From NCBI RefSeq assembly GCF_001425165.1, contig NZ_LMDU01000011.1, positions 58-64,057 on the forward strand: 64,000 nucleotides of DNA. Direction: 5' to 3'. Under the pieces are notes generated by a model that was not told where the DNA came from, ran no database searches, and was given only the letters and a program-made list of their open reading frames with translations. The stretch is from Pelomonas sp. Root405 (GTDB taxonomy: Bacteria > Pseudomonadota > Gammaproteobacteria > Burkholderiales > Burkholderiaceae_C). Positions 57,443-64,000 of the stretch are shown here, in pieces. Position numbers and translations under genes: made by a program. The first letter of the stretch is position 1, and the number at the start of each line of letters is the position of its first letter.

Positions 57443-58129
57443 ATGAACCTCCGACACACCCTGCGCGACAACCGCGGCTTCATCCTTTTCCTGCTCAGCT
57501 TCGCGCTGTTCCGCACGGCGGTGGCCGACTGGAACCCCATCCCGTCGGCCTCGATGCGGCCGACGCTGCTGGAGGGCGACGTCGTCCTCGTCAACCGCCT
57601 GGCCTATGACCTCAAGCTGCCGCTGACCGATGTCGTGCTGCTCCCCTTGGGAGAGCCGAAGCGCGGCGACGTCGTCACCTTCAGCTCGCCGGCCGGCGGC
57701 ACGCGGCTGATCAAGCGCATCGTCGGTCTCCCGGGCGACCGCATCGTGATGCAGGGCGACGTGCTGGTGTTGAACGGCCGGCCGGTCGGCTACGGTGGCA
57801 TACAGACACGCGGTGAGGCCGTCGCGCCGGGTTGGGTGGTCGACGCGGTGCGCGCCACCGAACACCTCGACGGCCGCGCACACGCAGTTCAATTCCTGCC
57901 AACACTGCGCACGCGGCGCGACATCGCCGAGACCGTCGTGCCGCCCGGGCACTACTTCATGCTCGGAGACAACCGCGACAACAGCGAGGACTCGCGGGTC
58001 ATCGGCCCGGTGCCACGAGAGAAGCTGATCGGCCGCGCCCACCGCGTGCTGATCGCAGCGGATTGGCTGGGCGAGGATGGCTGGCGCATGGCGCCGCGGT
58101 TCGAGCGCTGGGTATCGGCGATCCGCTGA
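57443..58129 (+). CDS. lepB: Signal peptidase I
   Basis: The 228-residue membrane protein has one N-terminal membrane helix (RGFILFLLSFALFRTAVADW) and the S26 signature: IPSASMRPTL with nucleophile Ser37, RLIKRIVGLPGD with general-base Lys91, and MLGDNRDNSEDSR. It cleaves signal peptides of exported proteins. It lies alone, without the usual lepA or rnc neighbours, so it may be a second signal peptidase. A longer upstream frame adds a basic segment of doubtful value. Confidence 0.9.
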   Translation: MNLRHTLRDNRGFILFLLSFALFRTAVADWNPIPSASMRPTLLEGDVVLVNRLAYDLKLPLTDVVLLPLGEPKRGDVVTFSSPAGGTRLIKRIVGLPGDRIVMQGDVLVLNGRPVGYGGIQTRGEAVAPGWVVDAVRATEHLDGRAHAVQFLPTLRTRRDIAETVVPPGHYFMLGDNRDNSEDSRVIGPVPREKLIGRAHRVLIAADWLGEDGWRMAPRFERWVSAIR

Positions 58130-58157
58130 AACTGCGGGACGGCGACATCCCAATAGA

Positions 58158-58187
58158 GAAGGCCCGACGCATTCGCTTCGGGCCTTC
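58158..58187 (+). terminator. Probable terminator after signal peptidase gene
   Basis: The perfect 10-bp stem gaaggcccga/tcgggccttc with a 10-base loop follows the stop by 28 bases. The T run is poor (TTCAGTC), so it may be a weak intrinsic terminator. Confidence 0.55.
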
Positions 58188-58326
58188 AGTCGGTTGCCGG
58201 TTCAGTGTCCTTCTCAGGTGTCTGTTGTGGCTCGCTACAGTTTGAATTTACTCATTGCGCCCCCAGCGCGCATCGCTCCAACGCCGCATGCGCGCGTAGG
58301 CCGGAACCTACGCGTAGCGAGCCGCC

Positions 58327-59604
58327 TCACTCCTCCCACCTGAACCGCCATACCGCGACCAGCGCAAACACCGCGCTGAAGCCCAGCATCACCGCGCTTG
58401 GCAGCAGAGCCTCACCAAACCCCAGGCCGCGCCAGGTCATGGCGTCCAGCGCATCGATGGCCCAGCGCGTCGGCACTGCGAACGACACCGTCTGCAGCCA
58501 CTCCGGAAAGATGAAGGCCGGCACCCAGGCGCCGCCCAACATGACCATCAACAGCGTAGCCAGGATGGCCAGGCCGCGGGTGGCTTCCGGCGTGCGGCCC
58601 AAGGCTGCCACGAGCAGGCCGAAGCTGGCCGTCAGCACCGAGAAGCAGACCAGCACCAGGCAGAAGCCCGCCACGCTGCCGAGCACACGCACGCCGAAGG
58701 CGGCGATGGCGACGGCGTAGATGACGGCGAAGACGATCAGCGAGATCAGCGTGCTGGCCAGGATGCGGCTGCCCAGCAGCTGGGCGCGCGACAGCGGCGC
58801 GGCGCGCAGCCGCTTCCACAGGCCGAGGCGGCGCATCAGCAGCAGGCCCACGGCCATGTCGACGCCGGCCATCAGGATGAACTGCACGCCCATGCCGGCA
58901 AACGAATGGGCATAGCTGTTGTAGGCCACCGGCGCGGCATTGGCGGCGGACTGCACGGCCTCGACCTCGCGGGTCGTGTAGGGCAGGGACAGACCGCCCG
59001 GCTGCGCCGCGGAGGACGCAGCGTCCTCATGCCGCTGCACGGTGGCGATGGCCTGGAACATCCGCGCCAGGTCGGCACGCTGGCCTTCCGGCATGGCCGG
59101 GGCGCCGGTGAGCTGGCGCTGCATGCCGGCCAAGCCTTCGGGGCTCAGCGTCGTGCGGCTGACTTCCTGCATCAGCGTTTGCGTCAGCAGGCCGCGTACC
59201 ACCGCCAGTGCGCTGGCCTGCGACGGGTCGTAGTGCAGCACGATCTCCGGCTTGCTGGCGCCGCCAAACATCGCGCCGCCCGCCTGCTCGCCCAGCCCCT
59301 TGGGCAGCACGGCCACGGCGCGCAGCTTGCCAGCGCGGACCTGGGCCAGTGCATCCGCTTCGGCGGTGACCGTGGTCTTCAGCGCGGCGTCGGACTGCAG
59401 GGCGGCGACCACGCGCTGCGACAGCGGGCTGCCGTCCAGGTCGACCACGCCGACGGCGATGCCGGCCATCTTGGCGTCGGGGCCGAACAGGCTGCCGAAG
59501 AAGGCGGCGATGAGGATGGGCGCGACGATGCTGAGCAGCACGGCGCGACGGTTGGAGAAGTGCAGCTTGAGTTCTGCGCGGACGAGGGCGAGCAAGGCTT
59601 GCAT
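58327..59604 (-). CDS. ABC-2 type exporter permease
   Basis: The 425-residue membrane protein matches the YhbF/ABC-2 permease layout: helix 1 (AVLLSIVAPILIAAFFGSLFG), a large periplasmic domain (about 45-240; VGVVDLDGSPLSQRVVAAL) and five C-terminal helices ending in VFALVAVWRFRWEE. With the ATPase encoded 11 bases upstream it forms a half-size exporter of unknown substrate; relatives export drugs, lipids or toxins. No membrane-fusion partner is adjacent. Confidence 0.87.
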   Translation of the reverse strand: MQALLALVRAELKLHFSNRRAVLLSIVAPILIAAFFGSLFGPDAKMAGIAVGVVDLDGSPLSQRVVAALQSDAALKTTVTAEADALAQVRAGKLRAVAVLPKGLGEQAGGAMFGGASKPEIVLHYDPSQASALAVVRGLLTQTLMQEVSRTTLSPEGLAGMQRQLTGAPAMPEGQRADLARMFQAIATVQRHEDAASSAAQPGGLSLPYTTREVEAVQSAANAAPVAYNSYAHSFAGMGVQFILMAGVDMAVGLLLMRRLGLWKRLRAAPLSRAQLLGSRILASTLISLIVFAVIYAVAIAAFGVRVLGSVAGFCLVLVCFSVLTASFGLLVAALGRTPEATRGLAILATLLMVMLGGAWVPAFIFPEWLQTVSFAVPTRWAIDALDAMTWRGLGFGEALLPSAVMLGFSAVFALVAVWRFRWEE

Positions 59605-59615
59605 GGGGAGGGTCC

Positions 59616-60545
59616 TCAATCGCGCAGGGCGCGGCCGGTGAGTTGCAGGAAGACGTCTTCGAGCGTCGCGCGCGACGTGGCGAGGCTGCGCACTTTCACG
59701 CCGCGCTCGGCCAGCGCCGTGAGCACGGCGCCGGCGTCTCGTGCGATGTCGACTACGCCGATCTCCAGTCGCTGGCCCGTGCGCTTCACGACGGGCAGGC
59801 CTTGCAGTGCCGCATCGTCCGGCGCGCCGTCGATTTCGAGCTGCAGCGCCTGCGCCGCCGGCAGCAGCGCGAACAGCTCGGCCTGGGTGCCGCTGGCCAC
59901 CACCCGGCCATGGTCGATGACGACGATGCGGTCGGCCAGGCGCTCCGCCTCTTCCATGTAGTGCGTCGTGTAGATCAGCGCCTTGCCGGCGCGTTTGAGC
60001 ATCTCCAGGTTGCCGAAGATGGCGTTGCGGCTTTGCGGGTCGACGCCGGCGGTGGGCTCGTCCAGCAACAGCACCGCGGGGTCGTGCACCAGCGCGCAGG
60101 CGATGTTCAGCCGCCGCTTCATGCCACCCGAGAAGGTGGCCGGCTTGTCCCGGGCGCGCTCCGACAGGCCGACCATGGCCAGCACCTCGTCCGCGCGGCG
60201 CTTCAGCACGTCGGGTGCCATGCCGTAGAGGGCGCCGCACAGTTCGACGTTCATGCGCGCCGGCAGCTCTTCATACAAGGCGATGTCCTGCGGCACCAGG
60301 CCGATGCGGCGCTTGTAGCCCGCCTCGTCCGTCGCCAGGCTGAGGCCGCCGGCCAGCGTGACGGCACCGGCGTCGAGCACGGTCAGGCCGCAGATCATCC
60401 CCACCGTCGTCGACTTGCCGGCGCCGTTGGGCCCGAGCAGGCCCAGCACCTCGCCGGGCCGCAGCGCGAGGCTGACCTCGTGCACGGCCACCCTGTCGCC
60501 ATAGGCCTTGCGCAGGCCTCGGGCCACCAACACGTCCTCTTTCAT
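59616..60545 (-). CDS. ABC transporter ATP-binding protein
   Basis: The 309-residue ATPase has Walker A LLGPNGAGKSTT, Q-loop LVPQDIALYEEL, signature FSGGMKRRLN and Walker B LLLDEPTAGVDP, and the DrrA-like C-terminal extension typical of ABC-2 exporters. It is transcribed before the permease (11-base gap). The ATG giving MKEDVLVARG was chosen over a longer upstream frame. Confidence 0.93.
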   Translation of the reverse strand: MKEDVLVARGLRKAYGDRVAVHEVSLALRPGEVLGLLGPNGAGKSTTVGMICGLTVLDAGAVTLAGGLSLATDEAGYKRRIGLVPQDIALYEELPARMNVELCGALYGMAPDVLKRRADEVLAMVGLSERARDKPATFSGGMKRRLNIACALVHDPAVLLLDEPTAGVDPQSRNAIFGNLEMLKRAGKALIYTTHYMEEAERLADRIVVIDHGRVVASGTQAELFALLPAAQALQLEIDGAPDDAALQGLPVVKRTGQRLEIGVVDIARDAGAVLTALAERGVKVRSLATSRATLEDVFLQLTGRALRD

Positions 60546-60746
60546 GCCACCTCCAGGGGTCAAAGTGGCGGCATGCTGGCAGCGCTGGCTGGCGGCCAGG
60601 GGTGGATTGCGACGGATCGCCAGCGGCGGGGGTGAACGGCCAGCGGCGCGGGCCGGCCGCGGCACGACGGGCTTGAAACCTGCGGCCAGCCGGTTTAATT
60701 TCGGCGCATCCGTGCCAATCCGTGAGACCTGGAGAAGGAGCAGATC

Positions 60747-60926
60747 ATGTCGTCACGACCCCGCACCGCGGCCGCCCGGTGGACCGCGCTGAGCGAAAAG
60801 CAGATCCTGGCCTACCTCGCCGCGCGCGACGTGCTGCGCCGGATCAGGCGGACGCACTCGCTCGTCGAGCCGCTGCTGGCCAGCCGAGCGACAAGAGGCA
60901 CGGAGCGCGCGGTCAGGCAGCCCTGA
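60747..60926 (+). CDS. Possible small basic protein (59 residues)
   Basis: An ATG at 60747 is preceded by a strong purine-rich ribosome site (ggagaaggag, six bases before it) and opens a frame of 59 codons: MSSRPRTAAARWTALSEKQILAYL and on to a stop at 60926. The middle (LSEKQILAYLAARDVLRRIRR) would form an amphipathic basic helix. No family is recognised. It lies between the divergent ABC genes and the dehydrogenase gene. Support is only the ribosome site and helix pattern. Confidence 0.45.
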   Translation: MSSRPRTAAARWTALSEKQILAYLAARDVLRRIRRTHSLVEPLLASRATRGTERAVRQP

Positions 60927-61004
60927 CCTTGATGCGCCGCCCACGGGCCTCGGCGGGGTGTCCGGGCCGCCGGCCATGGCATCACTGACGCCATACTGGC
61001 GGCC

Positions 61005-61922
61005 ATGAAGGCAAGCATCGGCATCATCGGCACCGGCTGGGTCGGCACCAGCGTCGCGTTCTCCACCCTGCTGGCCGGGCATGCGCGCGAGCTGTGGCTG
61101 TACGACCAGCGCGGCGCCGTCGCCGAGGGCGAGGCCATGGATCTGTCCGACGGCGCGGCCTTCTACCCGCGCTGCAAGGTCAGCGCCGTGCCGCTGACGC
61201 AGATGCGCGAGGCCGACATCGTCGTGCTGGCCGCGGGGCGCAACGGCCGGCCGGATGAAAGCCGGCTGGACCTGCTGCGCGACAACGCTCGCATCGCCGC
61301 CGGCATGGGCCGCGCGCTGGCGGGCTTTGGCGGCATCGTCATCGTCGTGACCAACCCGGTGGACGTGCTGACCCGCGTGGTGGCCGCTGCCGCCGGCCTG
61401 GCGCCGGAGCGCGTCATCGGCACCGGCACGATGCTGGACACCGCGCGGCTGCGCGAGCGGCTGGCCATGCACCTGAATGTGTCGCCAACCTCGGTGCACG
61501 CGCAGGTCGTGGGCGAGCATGGTGACTCGTCGGTGATGCTGTGGTCGGGTGCCCGCGTGGGCGGCGTCGCGCTGCGCGACTGGCCCGGCTGGCCGGCCGA
61601 CGAGGAGCCGACGCTGGCCCAGCATGTGCGCCGCGCCGCCTACGACGTCATTCAGCGCAAGGGCGCCACCAACCACGCCATCGGCCTGGTGACGGCCGAC
61701 CTGATCGGCGCCATCGTCAACGACGAGCGCCGGCTGCTGCCGGTCAGCCGCGTGCAGCACGGCGCGTTCGGCCTGCGCGGCGTGGCGCTGTCGCTGCCCA
61801 CGCTGGTGGGTGCCGGCGGCGCGGTGCAGGTGATGGAGCCGGCCATGGACACCGCCGAGCGCGCGGCGCTGGCCGCATCCGGCCTGGTGCTGGCGCAGGC
61901 CTTCACCTCGCTTGCCGGTTGA
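61005..61922 (+). CDS. L-lactate dehydrogenase-like 2-hydroxyacid dehydrogenase
   Basis: The 305-residue product has the NAD motif IGTGWVGTS, the catalytic block VTNPVDVLTRV, VIGTGTMLDTARLR and the His in GEHGDSSVMLWS, as in LDH/MDH. The substrate-specificity position (Gln102 in lactate dehydrogenases, Arg in malate dehydrogenases), within AAGRNGRPDESR, is glycine here (Gly81). This suggests a larger or different 2-oxo acid. It is followed 10 bases later by the GH10 gene. Confidence 0.85.
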   Translation: MKASIGIIGTGWVGTSVAFSTLLAGHARELWLYDQRGAVAEGEAMDLSDGAAFYPRCKVSAVPLTQMREADIVVLAAGRNGRPDESRLDLLRDNARIAAGMGRALAGFGGIVIVVTNPVDVLTRVVAAAAGLAPERVIGTGTMLDTARLRERLAMHLNVSPTSVHAQVVGEHGDSSVMLWSGARVGGVALRDWPGWPADEEPTLAQHVRRAAYDVIQRKGATNHAIGLVTADLIGAIVNDERRLLPVSRVQHGAFGLRGVALSLPTLVGAGGAVQVMEPAMDTAERAALAASGLVLAQAFTSLAG

Positions 61923-61932
61923 GGAGCCACCG

Positions 61933-63093
61933 ATGCCTGTCAATCATCCCGACCGCCGCCGCCTGCTTCTGAGCGGGCTCGCCCTTCCCGTGCTGACCGC
62001 TTGCGGCGGCGGGGGCAGCGCCATCGCTGCGCCCAGCCCCGCACCGGCTCCTGCACCCGCGCCGCCGCCGGCGCCGGCAGACATCCCGGCGCTCAAGACG
62101 CACTTCGCCGGCCACTTCAAGTTCGGCATGGCCGCCGACCCGAACGGCTACAAGAACGCCGTCGCCAACCCCGTGATCCTCAGGCACGCCAACTCGATCA
62201 CCGCGGAGAACTGCTTCAAGCCCGCCAACCTTGGCGCGTCGCCCGGCGTCTACAACTGGGCCGTGGCGGATGAGCTGGTGGCGTTCGCCGCCGCCAACGG
62301 CATGGTCGTGCGTGGCCACACGCTGTGCTGGCATTCGCAGACGCCCGACTGGTTCTTCAACGGCACGGCGGCGGAGGTGCGCGCCCGGCTCGAAACCTAC
62401 ATCCATGACGTGGTGACCCACTTCAAGGGCAAGGTGGCCTGCTGGGATGTCGTCAACGAATGCACCAGCGACGACGACGGCTCGGCGTACCGCAACTCCC
62501 GCTGGCTGCAGATCCTCGGGCCGGGCTATATCGAGGTCGCGCTGCGCGCCGCCCGCGCCGCCGACCTCGACGTGAAGCTCTTCATCAACGACTACAGCAC
62601 CGAGGACCCGGCCAAGCTGTCACGCCTGATGACCATCGTGGCCGACGTGCAGGCCCGCGGCGCACCGCTCGACGGCGTGGGCCACCAGCTGCACGTCAGC
62701 ACCGCCTCGCCGACGGCCGCGAACGTCGACAACGCGCTGCGCAGCGTGGCGGCCAAGGGGCTCGTCAACCACGTCACCGAGCTGGACGTGTCGCTCTACA
62801 ACGACCCCGGCGCCTGCTTCTCCAGCCGCACCGGCTGCGCGGCGGACATCACCGGCGACCCCACGCTGCTGGCCGCTGCGCTCAAGGCGCAGGCCCTGCA
62901 GTACCGCACGCTGTTCAACGTCTTCAAGCAGCATCCCAGCCTGCAGAGCGTCACGACCTGGGGCATTGCCGACAACAGCACCTGGTTGTCGAGCTTTCCG
63001 ACCGTGCGCGGCAACCGGCCGCTGTTGTTCGACATGGCGGGCGCGCCGAAGTCAGCCGCCCGCGCGGTCACGGACGACGGCTACCAGCCTTGA
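61933..63093 (+). CDS. Glycoside hydrolase family 10 endo-1,4-beta-xylanase, lipoprotein
   Basis: The 386-residue protein has a lipoprotein signal with RRRLLLSGLALPVLTAC (Cys24) and a Pro/Ala-rich linker (33-50). The GH10 catalytic barrel has acid/base Glu176 in WDVVNECTSD and nucleophile Glu283 in VTELDVSLY, plus FKFGMAADP, RGHTLCWHSQTP and LFINDYS. It cleaves xylan backbones at the cell surface. Its 3' end overlaps the convergent PEP-CTERM gene by 26 bases. The ATG at 61933 is preferred to a TTG seven codons earlier. Confidence 0.93.
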   Translation: MPVNHPDRRRLLLSGLALPVLTACGGGGSAIAAPSPAPAPAPAPPPAPADIPALKTHFAGHFKFGMAADPNGYKNAVANPVILRHANSITAENCFKPANLGASPGVYNWAVADELVAFAAANGMVVRGHTLCWHSQTPDWFFNGTAAEVRARLETYIHDVVTHFKGKVACWDVVNECTSDDDGSAYRNSRWLQILGPGYIEVALRAARAADLDVKLFINDYSTEDPAKLSRLMTIVADVQARGAPLDGVGHQLHVSTASPTAANVDNALRSVAAKGLVNHVTELDVSLYNDPGACFSSRTGCAADITGDPTLLAAALKAQALQYRTLFNVFKQHPSLQSVTTWGIADNSTWLSSFPTVRGNRPLLFDMAGAPKSAARAVTDDGYQP

Positions 63094-63796
63094 GGCGCGC
63101 AGCGCCCAACACCATGCCGAGACCCGCCATCAGCAGGCCCAGGCTGGCCGGCTCGGGCACGGGTGTGGTGCTGAACGTGTCCAGCGCGAAGCCCGAACCG
63201 CCAGGGCCGGAGACCAAGATGCTGATGGCGTCGATGTCGGCCCAGTCCACTGGGCTGCTGTTGCCGGCGTCGTTGACGAAGGCGCTGAAGGGGATCAGCA
63301 CGGACTGCGCCTGCGAGGCGCCCAGCGCGGTGGCGAAGTCGGCCACGCTGCTGAATGTGCCGGGGCCGTGAGCGGTGATGACGGAGACTGTCAGCGACAT
63401 GGGCGCCGAGACGTAGCGGAAGTCGAGCCGGAAGGCGGCCTCGCTGAGCAGGTCGATGGACAAGTCCTGCCCCAGCTGGTTGGCCACGCCGTAGGTCAGG
63501 TTGGTGACCAGCGGCACGGCCGCATCGGCCAGCGTGAAGTAGGCGCCGGCCTGGATGGCCGCGAACGTGAACTTGCCGGCCTGCGCCACGCCGGGCTCGA
63601 TGCTGTTGGCCAGATAGCGCCCGCCGCCGGGCGCCTGCGCCGAGGGCAGATAGGTTTCGACAAACGGCGCAGCATCGGTCTGGATCAGGCCGGTGCCGTC
63701 GCTGAAGGTGTCCAGGATGGAGGCGGCCTGGGCGCTGCCGAGGGCAAGGGCGGCGGCGGCGGTCGCAATGCGGGCAGCAAGTTGCGGAAGGTTCAC
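63068..63796 (-). CDS. PEP-CTERM sorting-domain protein
   Basis: The 242-residue product has a signal peptide (to about residue 24, ending SAQAA) and a C-terminal sorting signal VPEPASLGLLMAGLGMVLGAARLKAGSRRP with the PEP motif, hydrophobic helix and basic tail. The middle shows no named fold. PEP-CTERM proteins are processed by exosortase and often belong to extracellular-matrix systems. No exosortase gene is in this window. It converges with the xylanase gene. Confidence 0.9.
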   Translation of the reverse strand: MNLPQLAARIATAAAALALGSAQAASILDTFSDGTGLIQTDAAPFVETYLPSAQAPGGGRYLANSIEPGVAQAGKFTFAAIQAGAYFTLADAAVPLVTNLTYGVANQLGQDLSIDLLSEAAFRLDFRYVSAPMSLTVSVITAHGPGTFSSVADFATALGASQAQSVLIPFSAFVNDAGNSSPVDWADIDAISILVSGPGGSGFALDTFSTTPVPEPASLGLLMAGLGMVLGAARLKAGSRRP

Positions 63797-63932
63797 GGGG
63801 ATGCTCCTTGGCGTGGTTGGGATGGACGGCGTGCACTCGACACGCTCGACTCACTCCAACCAACGCAAGCCACAGCCAAGCCCGGACAGCGGGGACCTCC
63901 ACGAACGTGGGGGAGGCCCGCGAAGCGCCGCC

Positions 63933-64000
63933 TCAGCCCGCCGCCAGCGCGCGCCCGATCAGGATCTTCTGCACCTCGCTCGTGCCTTCGTAGATCTGCG
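63933..64000 (-). CDS. Acyl-CoA dehydrogenase, C-terminal end (partial)
   Basis: The window edge cuts this gene. The visible minus-strand end reads QIYEGTSEVQKILIGRALAAG before the stop at 63933. Q-I-[YF]-x-G-T-[SN]-[EQ]-[VI] is the conserved C-terminal FAD/substrate-facing segment of acyl-CoA dehydrogenases. The rest of the gene and its substrate are outside the window. Confidence 0.85.
   Translation of the reverse strand, partial: QIYEGTSEVQKILIGRALAAG

Overview
This window is chromosomal DNA of a high-GC betaproteobacterium, most likely order Burkholderiales, Roseateles/Mitsuaria/Rubrivivax-like. This is inferred from the rRNA operon with tRNA-Ile and tRNA-Ala in the spacer, the Burkholderiales-type EIIA-HPr-EI phosphotransferase proteins, a DUF1840 protein, a small 16-stranded-type porin, a PEP-CTERM protein, and the gene content overall. 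No prophage, transposase or CRISPR array is visible. Most of the window is dense housekeeping sequence, with many 1-4 base overlaps between consecutive genes.

Layout. 1-6100: a complete rRNA operon on the minus strand (16S, tRNA-Ile, tRNA-Ala, 23S, 5S, terminator). Its upstream region contains two tandem promoter cassettes and a perfect 100-bp tandem duplication. 6200-9600: phosphotransferase proteins EI, HPr and a mannose-type EIIA, with an OlsB-like acyltransferase gene facing them. 9600-14260: a lipoprotein, a CoA-transferase, a degenerate sensor-kinase-like protein, a TlpA-type thioredoxin and a DUF1460 amidase-like lipoprotein. 14256-18000: lipA, lipB, ybeD and dacA, interrupted by a Sel1-repeat gene. 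18000-24440: hydrolase, ferredoxin, VanZ-like protein, hemJ, a candidate small RNA, hemB, corA, ybeY and ybeZ. 24500-28400: a two-component pair followed by ruvA and ruvB. 28400-37200: a porin, a phosphatase, DUF1840, an EAL/GGDEF protein, an HD-GYP protein, a GH1 glucosidase with a LacI-type regulator and operator, and an HU-like protein.

37290-46040: another GGDEF/EAL protein, tRNA-Leu, a lysine-degradation pair (AmaB-type aldehyde dehydrogenase and a saccharopine dehydrogenase-like enzyme) with a divergent Lrp regulator, then an exported protoglobin, a redoxin, an NnrU protein and a ketopantoate reductase-like enzyme. 46100-49260: an unusual fusion of a papain-like peptidase to a serine alpha/beta hydrolase, a small secreted protein and glyoxalase I. 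49263-56183 (minus): tsaB, rimI, a uracil-DNA glycosylase, a GGDEF/EAL protein, a MidA-like methyltransferase, a cytochrome c and a flavocytochrome sulfide dehydrogenase. Two copies of a palindromic repeat lie in this run, and one of them encodes most of the cytochrome's signal peptide. 56265-64000: TspO, a 57-residue membrane protein, signal peptidase I, an ABC-2 exporter, a lactate dehydrogenase-like enzyme, a GH10 xylanase, a PEP-CTERM protein and the 3' end of an acyl-CoA dehydrogenase gene.

The clearest themes are cyclic-di-GMP turnover (three GGDEF/EAL proteins and one HD-GYP protein), plant polysaccharide use (GH1, GH10) and envelope maintenance. The items most worth following up are the peptidase-hydrolase fusion, the repeat-derived signal peptide, the candidate small RNA upstream of hemJ and the exported protoglobin cluster.
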